The notes under the pieces were generated by a model. It did no database searches, was not told the DNA's origin, and saw only the letters and a program-made list of their open reading frames with translations. A stretch of 17,056 nt of DNA from an uncultured Oscillospiraceae bacterium (GTDB taxonomy: Bacteria > Bacillota > Clostridia > Oscillospirales > Oscillospiraceae), in contig CALWYA010000011.1 in assembly GCA_944385645.1 (NCBI GenBank), positions 1 through 17,056 on the forward strand, written 5' to 3'. Within the stretch, counting starts at the first letter, position 1. Each line of letters opens with the position of its first letter. A program made the translations under genes and the position numbers. Positions 6,322 through 12,982 of this stretch are shown here, piece after piece.

Positions 6322-7643
6322 GCGTCAAAGCCCCCTCTCTCCAGGGCCTGTCTGGCCTGGCGCACCCGGTCCACCAGCGGGATCTGGGCCGGGCAGATGT
6401 AGGAGCAGCAGCCGCAGGAGATGCAGTCCTCCAGGTGCAGCTTGGCCAGACGGGCCAGGTCGCGCTGCTCCAGGGCCTGCCGGGCGACGGCGGGAGCCAG
6501 GTGCATGGGGCAGGCGGCCACGCACTTGCCGCAGCGGATGCACACGCTGCCGCTCTGCTCGGGCCGGCGCTCCAGGCCGGTGAGGCAGACCAGACAGTTG
6601 GTGTCCTTGATCACCGGGGCGTCCAGGGTATCCACGGGCAGCCCCATCATGGGGCCGTTGGTGAGCAGCAGGTCGACCGCCTCCCGCAGGCCGCCGCAGT
6701 CCTCCAGCAGGGCGCGAAGGGGGGTGCCGATGGGCACCCACAAGTTCCGGGGGCGGGAGACCGCCCCGCCGGTGACGGTGACCGCCCGGTGGGTCAGGGC
6801 CCGGCCCCGGAAGACCGCGTCCTGAATGGCGTAGACGGTGGCCACGTTGAAGACGGCGCACTTCACGTCCAGGGGGGAGCCCCCGGGGGGCACCTCCCGG
6901 CCGGTGACCGTCTGGACGATCTGTTTCTCCGCCCCCAGGGGGTAGCGGGTGCGGACCGTGCACAGACGAACTGTCCCGCCCCGGACCAGCCGGCGGCGCT
7001 CCACCGACTCCACCGCGTTGAGCTTGTCCCCCTCGGTGACCAGCACGGTGCGGTTGGCCCCCAGGCACCGGGAGAGCAGCTCGGCCCCCCGGAGGATGTA
7101 CTTGCCCCGCTCCAGCAGCAGCCGGTGGTCGGCGGTGACATAGGGCTGGCACTCGGCGGCGTTGATGATGAGGGTGTCCACCCGGCCGGCGGCCCGGTCC
7201 AGCTTCTCCCAGGTGGGGGAGCAGCCGCCCCCCATGCCCACGACGCCTGCCTCCTCCACCCGCTGGGTGAGCAGGGTCAGGCTGACCTCGGTCATGGTCA
7301 GGGGCTGGGGCCCCTCCTCCCAGGGCTCATCCCGGCCGTCGCTGCGGATGACCACGGCGGGAGAGGACCCGCCCCAGGGGTGGGGCCGGTCCCCCACGGC
7401 GACGACCCGGCCGGAGACGCTGGCGTGGAGGGCCGCGCCGCCGTCGCCGCCCCGGCGGGCCACCGGCTGCCCCAGCCGGACCCGGTCCCCCGCCTTGACC
7501 AGGGGGACGGAGGGGCCGTCGGCGCACATGACCAGGGGGAGGACCACCTCCTCCGGAGGGGAGGAGAGGGGGGCGAGGGGCTTGCGCCGGGTGCTGCCCT
7601 TTCTGGTGGCGGGGTACACCCCGCCGAAAAACGAGTGGGTCAT
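6318..7643 (-). CDS. rnfC: RnfC, NADH/flavin and 4Fe-4S subunit of an Rnf-like complex
   Basis: RnfC is the peripheral subunit that exchanges electrons with NAD(H) and relays them through two 4Fe-4S clusters. The 441 residues show the expected order: N-terminal FFGGVYP and barrel-sandwich region (HASVSGRV, 73-80), then a flavin/NADH domain with GVVGMGGGCSPT (133-144) and NAAECQPYVT (161-170). An SLBB-like part follows, then two ferredoxin-type clusters at C368-x2-C371-x2-C374-x3-C378 and C407-x2-C410-x2-C413-x3-C417. Both cluster motifs are intact. The flavin loop departs from the usual GLGGA(G/T)FPTH, and the second Glu of AECEPY is Gln here. AGAAGGA lies seven bases before ATG 7643. It is the first gene of the operon and is driven by the promoter at 7717-7746. 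Confidence 0.93.
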   Translation of the reverse strand: MTHSFFGGVYPATRKGSTRRKPLAPLSSPPEEVVLPLVMCADGPSVPLVKAGDRVRLGQPVARRGGDGGAALHASVSGRVVAVGDRPHPWGGSSPAVVIRSDGRDEPWEEGPQPLTMTEVSLTLLTQRVEEAGVVGMGGGCSPTWEKLDRAAGRVDTLIINAAECQPYVTADHRLLLERGKYILRGAELLSRCLGANRTVLVTEGDKLNAVESVERRRLVRGGTVRLCTVRTRYPLGAEKQIVQTVTGREVPPGGSPLDVKCAVFNVATVYAIQDAVFRGRALTHRAVTVTGGAVSRPRNLWVPIGTPLRALLEDCGGLREAVDLLLTNGPMMGLPVDTLDAPVIKDTNCLVCLTGLERRPEQSGSVCIRCGKCVAACPMHLAPAVARQALEQRDLARLAKLHLEDCISCGCCSYICPAQIPLVDRVRQARQALERGGFDA

Positions 7644-7676
7644 GGTCAGATCCTTCTATTCCTTCTATGTCCTGGA

Positions 7677-7698
7677 ACGTCCCCCGCACAGGGGACGT
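7677..7698 (-). other. Hairpin in the rnfC leader
   Basis: ACGTCCCC (7677-7684) and GGGGACGT (7691-7698) form a perfect 8-bp stem with a 6-base loop. It lies between the predicted transcription start (about 7710) and the rnfC ribosome binding site. It has no U tract after it, so it may stabilise the 5' end or be a protein site. No riboswitch class is recognisable. Confidence 0.45.
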
Positions 7699-7716
7699 CG
7701 AAATCATACAGCCTAT

Positions 7717-7746
7717 ATCATAATCCAAACCGCCCCGTTCTGTCCA
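7717..7746 (-). promoter_or_regulatory. Promoter for the rnfC-rnfDG-rnfA operon
   Basis: On the minus strand, TGGACA (7746-7741) and TATGAT (7722-7717) are separated by 18 bases, one mismatch each from consensus. A second TATGAT lies slightly downstream (about 7708-7703) without a good -35. Confidence 0.6.
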
Positions 7747-7813
7747 GCCTTTTCCCGGAAAGTTCACAAAAAAGCGACAAATCAGGGGCGGTTGATTCCG
7801 GTCTGGAGCCGGG

Positions 7814-7829
7814 CGGAAAAAATTTTCCG
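7814..7829. promoter_or_regulatory. Inverted repeat upstream of the glycosidase promoter, possible operator
   Basis: CGGAAAA and TTTTCCG flank two A residues, giving a 7-bp inverted repeat that ends 17 bases before the -35 box of the glycosidase gene. The position suits an activator site or an UP-type element, but no regulator is linked to it. Confidence 0.3.
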
Positions 7830-7846
7830 ACTATGCTCTGTGCATA

Positions 7847-7875
7847 TTGCAACAGGGAGGGAAAGTGGTTACAAT
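7847..7875 (+). promoter_or_regulatory. Sigma-A-type promoter for the GH26-SLH gene
   Basis: TTGCAA (7847-7852) and TACAAT (7870-7875) are spaced by 17 bases. The predicted start is near 7882, leaving a leader of about 64 bases before the ATG. It is divergent from the rnf promoter, with about 100 bases between the two -35 boxes. Confidence 0.78.
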
Positions 7876-7945
7876 GAAAACAGTGCAACGCACCGAAATG
7901 ATGCAGCGCATAACCGGAATATGAGATTTATCGGAGGGAAAGAAC

Positions 7946-10138
7946 ATGAAAAAGTACCTGCGGCGGATCTGTGCCGTCGCCCTGGCGGCGGCGCTGTCCG
8001 CCAGCCTGTGCATCAGCGCCTCGGCCTTCACCTACCCGTCCTCCTACTGGCCCCTGCATGACCAGTGGGACGCCATCTCCGGCGGGAGCGACGTGGGCTC
8101 CATCACCTCGGTGGCCCAGCAGACCTATGATCTGCTGGTGCCCATGGGGATGTGCGAGGACGTGTGCTGGAATCTGGAGCCCAAGTGCGCCACCGCCGCC
8201 TGGGCCTGCGAGGTCAGCGGCGACATCGACGGGGCCATCACCTGGCTGGAGCGGCAGCTGACCTTCGCCCAGTGGCTCCACGACAACGGCTATGGCTATG
8301 ACGACACCCTGATCGACGTGAACGCCCACCTGGACTATCTCCGGACGGCCCAGACCCCCAAGATCTATGCCCAGAGCGACAACGGCCCCTCCCCCTACGG
8401 CTACGGCCCCGCCAGCGGCACCTGGTTCGGCACCGCCCTGGGCCACGAGCAGCCCAATGAGTCCGCCGCCCTGATGTACGTGACCTTCCAGGACGGCTAT
8501 TCGATGGACTACTGGATCGACTACTACATGAACACCTCGGACAACTTCCGCCAGGCTGCCAACGGCGGCGTCATCGAGCTGGCCTGGAACTTCCAGCCGG
8601 AGGGCACCGGCGGCGCCCAGACCGTCCTGTCCTCGGACAGCTACATCAACGAGAGCCTGCGGGCCATAGGCCAGCTGAACGCCACCGTCCTGCTCCGGGT
8701 GGGCGCCGAGATGAACAACTGGGTGGAGTGCGACGCCAACACCTTTATCCAGGCCTTCCAGAAGGTGGCCAACGCCGCCGCGGCCTACCCCAACATCCAG
8801 ATGGTGTTCTCCCCCAACGACATCAGCAACCGGAACGTCACCATCGAGCAGTTCTACCCCGGCGACCAGTATGTGGACTGGATCGGGGTGTCCACCTATC
8901 AGAACACCAACTACACCGACCTCAACGGCGCGCCCATGAGCTACGCCTACGGCGGGGCCGCCGGCAGCAACCCCTTCTATGGCACCGGCGTGTACGACTA
9001 TGACCCCCTCATCGTCATCCAGCCCGTGGTGGAGCTGGCCCGGGCCCACGGCAAGCCCATGATGATCAGCGAGTGCGGCTTTGCCCACCGGGGCCTCACC
9101 GGGGACCAGACCGCCTACTCCGTGGATCAGGTCACCCGCTTCTACTCCTATGTGAACATGGTCTATCCCGAGGTGAAGGCCGTGTTCTACTTCGACGTGA
9201 ACATGCCCGGTGAGCAGTACGACTACGCCCTCAACGACAACAGCACCGTCCGGGCCGCCTATGACAAGGCCATCGCCGACAACGGGGCCTATCTGTACGA
9301 GGGACAGACCTCGGCCACCGGCTGGGAGGAGCTGAGCCAGACCCAGCTGACCGACGCGGGCACCCTGCGCCTGGCCGCCTATGTGAGCTACCCCGGCACC
9401 AAGGACATCACGGTGGAGTACTATGTGGACGGGGCCCTCATGGCCACCCTGAATCAGGCCCCCTTCTACTATGACCTGAACACCGCCGCCCTGGGAGCCG
9501 GCGAGCACCGCGTCCACGTGGTGGCCACCGGCGGGCAGTTCAGCCGCCAGAGCGCCGTGTACACCCTGACCGTCCCCGGCACCGCCGCCCAGCCTGAGCC
9601 CGAGCCGGAGCAGCCCTCCGCCAGCGGCTTCAGCGATGTGTCCGACGACGCCTGGTACGCCGCCCCCGTGATCTGGGCGGTGGAGAACGGCATCACCGCC
9701 GGCACCAGCGAGACCACCTTCGGCCCCGACGACACCTGCACCCGCAGCCAGATCATCACCTTCCTGTACGCCGCCGCCGGCAAGCCCGCCGGCGCCTCCG
9801 GCAACCCCTTCGGGGATGTGAAGGAGGGGGACTGGTTCTATGACGCCACCGCCTGGGCCGCCGCCAACGGCGTGGAGGACGAGGACGCCTTCGCCCCCAA
9901 CGACCCCTGCACCCGGGCCATGGCCATGGAGTTCATCTGGCGGGCCCTGGGCTGCCCCGAGGCCTCGGTGACCGAGAATCCCTTCACCGATGTGGACGAG
10001 AGCGCCTCCTACTATGAGGCCGTCCTGTGGGCCCTGGGCGAGGGGGTCACCTCCGGCACCAGCGAGACCACCTTCGGCTCCGACAACACCTGCACCCGCG
10101 GCCAGATCGTGACCTTCCTGTATCAGGCCTTCAACTGA
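7946..10138 (+). CDS. Secreted GH26-like endo-beta-mannanase-type glycosidase with Ig-like and three SLH domains
   Basis: The protein has 730 residues. A signal peptide (MKKYLRRICAVALAAALSAS...ASA, cut near 27) precedes an N-terminal region of about 30-138 with helices and five cysteines that I do not recognise. Residues about 139-445 look like a GH26 barrel: the acid/base motif VLLRVGAEMNNW with Glu255 (Arg251 and Asn257 in place) and the nucleophile motif MISECGF with Glu376. Residues 465-543 form an Ig-like domain, followed by a Pro/Glu linker (PEPEPEQP). Three SLH repeats begin at FSDV 562, FGDV 622 and FTDV 680; their C-terminal halves carry CTR in place of the usual ITR. Such repeats anchor proteins to wall polymers. 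GH26 members cut beta-mannan or mixed glucan; the actual substrate is not shown. GGAGGG lies seven bases before the ATG. The transcript ends at the 10199-10236 terminator. Confidence 0.85.
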   Translation: MKKYLRRICAVALAAALSASLCISASAFTYPSSYWPLHDQWDAISGGSDVGSITSVAQQTYDLLVPMGMCEDVCWNLEPKCATAAWACEVSGDIDGAITWLERQLTFAQWLHDNGYGYDDTLIDVNAHLDYLRTAQTPKIYAQSDNGPSPYGYGPASGTWFGTALGHEQPNESAALMYVTFQDGYSMDYWIDYYMNTSDNFRQAANGGVIELAWNFQPEGTGGAQTVLSSDSYINESLRAIGQLNATVLLRVGAEMNNWVECDANTFIQAFQKVANAAAAYPNIQMVFSPNDISNRNVTIEQFYPGDQYVDWIGVSTYQNTNYTDLNGAPMSYAYGGAAGSNPFYGTGVYDYDPLIVIQPVVELARAHGKPMMISECGFAHRGLTGDQTAYSVDQVTRFYSYVNMVYPEVKAVFYFDVNMPGEQYDYALNDNSTVRAAYDKAIADNGAYLYEGQTSATGWEELSQTQLTDAGTLRLAAYVSYPGTKDITVEYYVDGALMATLNQAPFYYDLNTAALGAGEHRVHVVATGGQFSRQSAVYTLTVPGTAAQPEPEPEQPSASGFSDVSDDAWYAAPVIWAVENGITAGTSETTFGPDDTCTRSQIITFLYAAAGKPAGASGNPFGDVKEGDWFYDATAWAAANGVEDEDAFAPNDPCTRAMAMEFIWRALGCPEASVTENPFTDVDESASYYEAVLWALGEGVTSGTSETTFGSDNTCTRGQIVTFLYQAFN

Positions 10139-10198
10139 GAACCCGGGACAGATATGGCTCCGCCCAGGCGGGCCGGAGCCGCGGAAAATGGAATGAGC

Positions 10199-10236
10199 AA
10201 ACAGGCGGCGCCGTCCAAGACGGCGCCGCCTGTTTT
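10199..10236. terminator. Strong bidirectional terminator between the glycosidase and the exporter
   Basis: A 17-bp perfect stem (10199-10215 with 10219-10235) has a CAA loop. U-rich ends occur on the plus side (TTTT at 10233-10236) and, more weakly, on the minus side (TTTG). It serves convergent genes. Confidence 0.92.
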
Positions 10237-10243
10237 CGGCTGT

Positions 10244-10822
10244 TTACAGGAACAGGGAGACCGCGCAGCCCACCAGCAGCAGGGCCATGATCCGGTTGGC
10301 CGCCCGGGCGTGCCGGACGAAGAGAACCCGGAACAGGGAGCCGAAGGCGGACCAGAGCAGGGTGAACAGAAAGCCGATCCCCGCCAGCAGCAGGGCGAAG
10401 GCGGCCAGGGGCAGGGGCCGGCCGGCGAAGTGGGGGAGGATGTAGGCCTCCATGGACATGACCCCGTAGATGTAGATCTTGGGATTGATGAACTGGAGCA
10501 GCAGGCCGGACCAGAAGCCGCTGTGGCTGTGGTCCTCGGTGAGCTCCCCGCCCCGGAGGGTCTCCCAGGCCAGAAAGAGCATATAGGCCGCCCCCAGGAC
10601 CAGCATGGGCAGGCGGACGCGGGGGATCAGGGCGGACAGCAGAGAGCAGAAGGCGGTGCACAGCAGCATGACGGCGGAGAAGCCCGCCCAGATGCCGAAG
10701 TTGAAGGGGAGGGCCCGCCGGAAGCCCAGGCGGCCCCCATTGGACATGGACATGAGATTGTTGGGGCCGGGGGTGGCCGCCGTGATCACCGCGTAGGTGA
10801 GAAAAGGAAGCCAGGGGAACAT
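10244..10822 (-). CDS. LysE/RhtB-family exporter, EamB/YfiK-like
   Basis: This inner-membrane amino-acid exporter has 192 residues and about six helices. The family signature TPGPNNL is at 17-23 and QFINPK at 110-115. The overall pattern (TYAVITAATPGPNN near the start; FW..LLLQF.N.KI..YGV) closely recalls E. coli EamB (YfiK), which exports cysteine and O-acetylserine; the substrate here is inferred only. I chose ATG at 10822 because family homology begins there. The frame stays open upstream to a TTG at 10870, but that lacks a ribosome site. GAGGAG lies 13 bases before the chosen ATG, a somewhat long gap. It is divergent from an XRE-cupin regulator, a common arrangement in which the regulator senses the exported compound. 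Its promoter is at 10890-10918. Confidence 0.88.
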   Translation of the reverse strand: MFPWLPFLTYAVITAATPGPNNLMSMSNGGRLGFRRALPFNFGIWAGFSAVMLLCTAFCSLLSALIPRVRLPMLVLGAAYMLFLAWETLRGGELTEDHSHSGFWSGLLLQFINPKIYIYGVMSMEAYILPHFAGRPLPLAAFALLLAGIGFLFTLLWSAFGSLFRVLFVRHARAANRIMALLLVGCAVSLFL

Positions 10823-10883
10823 CTTTGACAGCACGCTCCTCTTGTGATAAGATGGTGGCGAAAGATCCAATATATCGGATTTC

Positions 10884-10901
10884 TTATATATAATACTATT
10901 A
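10884..10901. promoter_or_regulatory. Candidate operator palindromes between exporter and regulator
   Basis: A perfect 10-base palindrome TTATATATAA (10884-10893) abuts TAATA-C-TATTA (10891-10901), an inverted repeat with one central base. They overlap the exporter's -10 box and a plus-strand TATAAT (10889-10894) that may be the regulator's -10. Binding of the XRE-cupin protein here would block both promoters. This is inferred from position and symmetry only. Confidence 0.45.
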
Positions 10902-10918
10902 GTCTTTTATATTGTCAA
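10890..10918 (-). promoter_or_regulatory. Promoter for the LysE-type exporter
   Basis: On the minus strand a perfect TTGACA (10918-10913) and TATTAT (10895-10890) are separated by 17 bases. The leader would be about 60 bases. The island is sharply AT-rich compared with the rest of the window. Confidence 0.82.
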
Positions 10919-10937
10919 TAGGAGGGCGAGAATTTTT

Positions 10938-11495
10938 ATGGAGATGGAGGTCACGGGTGTCATCGCCGGCAATGCAAAGCGGTTTCGGGAACAGCGGAAG
11001 CTGACGCTGGACGCGGCCGCCGCGCTGACCGGGGTGTCCAGAAGCATGCTGGCCCAAATTGAAAAGGGGGACGTGAACCCCACGGTCTCGGTGCTCTGGA
11101 AGATCGCCAACGGCTATAAGGTGCCCTTCACCTCCCTGGTGGAGCGGCACGGAGAGGCGGTGTCGGTGCTCCGGCAGGAGGAGGTCGCTCCGCTGACTGA
11201 GGACGGCGGGCGGTATCGTAATTATCCAGTCTTTGCCTTTGACGAGGGAAAGCAGTTTGAGCTCTACCGGATCGTGGTGGAACCGGGGGGGAATCTGGAT
11301 GCGCAGCCCCACCTGGGGGGGACGGAGGAGTATATCACCATCTTTCGCGGTCAACTGGAAATCAAAGTAGACCGACAGGCCTATCAGCTGAATTGCGGGG
11401 ACTCCATCCGCTTTCGCGCCGATGTGCCCCACGTCTATCGGAACCCGGGGGAGGAGCGAGCGGAGATGAGCATGCTGATTTATTATGACCGGTGA
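10938..11495 (+). CDS. XRE-family HTH transcriptional regulator with C-terminal cupin sensor
   Basis: The protein has 185 residues. Residues about 8-66 form an XRE helix-turn-helix (REQRKLTLDAAAALTGVSRSMLAQIEKGDVNPTVSVLWKIA); the recognition helix is around SRSMLAQIE. Residues about 108-182 are a cupin_2 barrel with His125, Glu131 in GTEEYITIFRGQ and His165, suitable for a bound metal or small ligand. Regulators of this architecture often control adjacent amino-acid or polyamine transporters, fitting the divergent EamB-like exporter. AGGAGGG lies 11 bases before the ATG, slightly long. A second in-frame ATG at 10944 is possible. A plus-strand TATAAT at 10889-10894 lacks a good -35 box. Autoregulation through the shared spacer is likely but not proven. 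Confidence 0.93.
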   Translation: MEMEVTGVIAGNAKRFREQRKLTLDAAAALTGVSRSMLAQIEKGDVNPTVSVLWKIANGYKVPFTSLVERHGEAVSVLRQEEVAPLTEDGGRYRNYPVFAFDEGKQFELYRIVVEPGGNLDAQPHLGGTEEYITIFRGQLEIKVDRQAYQLNCGDSIRFRADVPHVYRNPGEERAEMSMLIYYDR

Positions 11496-11519
11496 CGGGA
11501 CGCCGATTATTTGAAAACA

Positions 11520-11561
11520 AAGAAGGCGGTAGGAGCAGCGCGCTGCTCCTACCGCCTTCTT
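11520..11561. terminator. Perfect 42-base palindrome, terminator shared by convergent genes
   Basis: Bases 11520-11540 are the exact reverse complement of 11541-11561, giving a hairpin of up to about 19 bp. The plus side continues TTCCG. The minus side continues into CTTTGTTTTC, a U-rich stretch, so it should stop the minus-strand gene best. The stop codon and last two codons of that gene lie inside the palindrome. Confidence 0.85.
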
Positions 11562-12355
11562 CCGCCCGCCTCCGGGGCCTGGAGCCGGGGGATGCCCAGC
11601 CGGCCGGCAAAGGGGGCAACCTGGGTCCAGGGGGCCAGGAAGGTGCGGACCCCGGCCCGCCGGGCCACCTCCGCCTTCCGGGCCAGGGTGTCCCCGTCGT
11701 CAAAGAGGACAAAGTGGGGGGCCCCCTCCCCGTCCATATAGGTGAAGTACCGGGCGCACAGCTCCCGGGAGAAGAACACCGAGGGGGACAGCCGGCGGCG
11801 CATCCCCTCCAGCTCCTCCCGGCTCAGGGGCCGCCCCCCGCCGGAGGGGGAGGGGAGGGGGAAGTCCTCCCGCCGCAGCTCCAGGGCCAAGACCAGCCGC
11901 TCCGGGCCGTACCGCTCCCCCGCCTCCTCCAGGCGCAGCTCCAGAGAGCCCCCGGACAGGGCGGAGGGGATCATCACCCGGCCGTGGGGGGCGGCGGGGG
12001 CGTACCCCTCCGGGACGTACAGGGCCAGTCCGTGGCGGGCAAAGAGGCCGTCCAGCCGGGCACAGGCGGCCTCCAGGGGGGGCAGGCGGCGGTCGAAGTC
12101 CAGCACCGCCCCGGCCAGCCCCCGGTTCCGGCACTCCCCCAGCAGCTCCTGGCACAGGGGACCCGCCTGCCCCAGTCCGTCATAGCCCTGGTCGCCCACC
12201 ACCATCAGGGCACCCCGGGGCGGGACGGCCCCCTCCGCCCGGAGGAGGTGGGGCCCCAGCCCCAGCCGGTAGGCCAGCAGGGCGGGGGTGGCCCGCCAGC
12301 CCCGCAGGGCTGGCAGCTGCCGGGGGGTGAGGGTGAGGAGGAAGGTGTCTGTCAT
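11549..12355 (-). CDS. Protein with degenerate GH18-like barrel, probably inactive as a chitinase/glucosaminidase
   Basis: The protein has 268 residues, with no signal peptide or membrane helix. Residues 78-120 (RGLAGAVLDFDRRLPPLE... then LFARHGLALYVPEGYAP) match the pattern of the GH18 strand-4 region DGVNIDFE followed by a helix and strand. Residues 202-245 (YFTYMDGEGAPHFVLFDDGD TLARKAEVARRAGVR) match the YaaH-type ending with HEVWFED..S...K. In the catalytic motif the first Asp is Ala81, the middle position is Val84, and the catalytic Glu position is Asp88, so glycosidase activity is doubtful. The fold assignment is mine, by eye. ATG at 12355 follows AAGGGGGC by eight bases. It is divergent from yqeG. 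If the GH18 reading is right, a link to spores or cell wall is possible but speculative. Confidence 0.7.
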   Translation of the reverse strand: MTDTFLLTLTPRQLPALRGWRATPALLAYRLGLGPHLLRAEGAVPPRGALMVVGDQGYDGLGQAGPLCQELLGECRNRGLAGAVLDFDRRLPPLEAACARLDGLFARHGLALYVPEGYAPAAPHGRVMIPSALSGGSLELRLEEAGERYGPERLVLALELRREDFPLPSPSGGGRPLSREELEGMRRRLSPSVFFSRELCARYFTYMDGEGAPHFVLFDDGDTLARKAEVARRAGVRTFLAPWTQVAPFAGRLGIPRLQAPEAGGRRR

Positions 12356-12369
12356 GGTACGATGCCCCC

Positions 12370-12398
12370 TTGTCCAAACGGGTCCGATGTGATATACT
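12370..12398 (+). promoter_or_regulatory. Promoter for the yqeG-nfo-like operon
   Basis: TTGTCC (12370-12375) and TATACT (12393-12398) are separated by 17 bases. Transcription from about 12405 leaves a leader of about 74 bases before the yqeG GTG start. No clear minus-strand promoter for the divergent GH18-like gene was found in the same spacer. Confidence 0.65.
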
Positions 12399-12478
12399 GT
12401 CAGGCGCTGACCGGACCGGGTGTGTGCTCTAGTCTACGCGCCCCGGCCGGAATTTAGAACCGGAGGAGGGGGGACCCG

Positions 12479-12982
12479 GTGTCCATCCTGCCCATTCCCC
12501 GGGGGGTCTACCCCTCGGTGGACCGCATTTCCCCGGAGAAGCTGGCCCGGCGGGGCATCCGCCTGGTGCTGGCCGACCTGGACAACACCCTGGCCCCCTA
12601 TAAGGAGGCGCCCACCCCCGGGGCGGCGGCCTGGGCCAGGGAGCTGGAGGCCCGCGGCGTCCAGCTGTTTCTCCTGTCCAACAGCCGCAAGCCCAACCGG
12701 GCCCGCCAGATGGCTCAGCAGCTGGGCGTCCCCTATCAGGGCCGCTCCGGCAAGCCCCGGCGGGGGGGCTATCTCCAGGCCATGGCGCGCATGGGCTGCA
12801 CCCCGGAGCAGACCGCCATGGTGGGGGACCAGATCTTCACCGACGTGCTGGGGGCCTGCCGGGCGGGGGTGGTCCCCCTGCTGGTGGAGCCCATCCGGCT
12901 GGCGGGCAACCCGGGGCGCTATCTGCGCTACGCCGTGGAGACCCCCTTCCGGCTGCTGGGGAAACGGAGGCCCTTCGTATGA
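12479..12982 (+). CDS. yqeG: YqeG-family HAD-IIIA phosphatase
   Basis: This is a small cytoplasmic HAD phosphatase of 167 residues. Motif I is LADLDNTL (31-38; nucleophile Asp33 and Asp35). Motif II is LLSNSR (Ser67). A basic GKPRRG (91-96) supplies the motif III Lys, and motif IV is VGDQIFTDV (Asp117, Asp122). This order and spacing are those of YqeG/Gep4-type enzymes; Gep4 dephosphorylates phosphatidylglycerophosphate, but the bacterial substrate is not settled. Translation begins at GTG 12479, five bases after a long GGAGGAGGGGGG purine run. The stop overlaps the next start (ATGA), so the downstream nuclease is translationally coupled. Confidence 0.93.
   Translation: MSILPIPRGVYPSVDRISPEKLARRGIRLVLADLDNTLAPYKEAPTPGAAAWARELEARGVQLFLLSNSRKPNRARQMAQQLGVPYQGRSGKPRRGGYLQAMARMGCTPEQTAMVGDQIFTDVLGACRAGVVPLLVEPIRLAGNPGRYLRYAVETPFRLLGKRRPFV

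Noticed and set aside
3965..6328. 787-codon minus-strand frame overlapping rnfDG and rnfA
   Set aside because: It is a Pro/Gly/Arg-rich out-of-register frame of the same strand; the real frames carry FMN motifs and membrane helices.
4039..6402. 787-codon open frame on the plus strand across the rnf genes
   Set aside because: It is antisense to rnfA and rnfDG, is rich in Gly, Gln, His and Pro as expected of a shadow frame in high-GC DNA, and shows no recognisable motif; the minus-strand products are clear Rnf subunits.
7677..7698. rnfC leader hairpin as a riboswitch
   Set aside because: A single 8-bp stem without conserved aptamer features or an alternative terminator does not support a riboswitch.
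6435..7877. 480-codon plus-strand frame opposite rnfC
   Set aside because: It is antisense to a gene with two intact 4Fe-4S motifs, and it runs into the divergent promoter region.
10823..10870. TTG at 10870 as start of the LysE-type exporter
   Set aside because: It has no ribosome site, and the 16 extra residues (MDLSPPSYHKRSVLSK) do not fit the family; they contain the GAGGAG site for the ATG at 10822.
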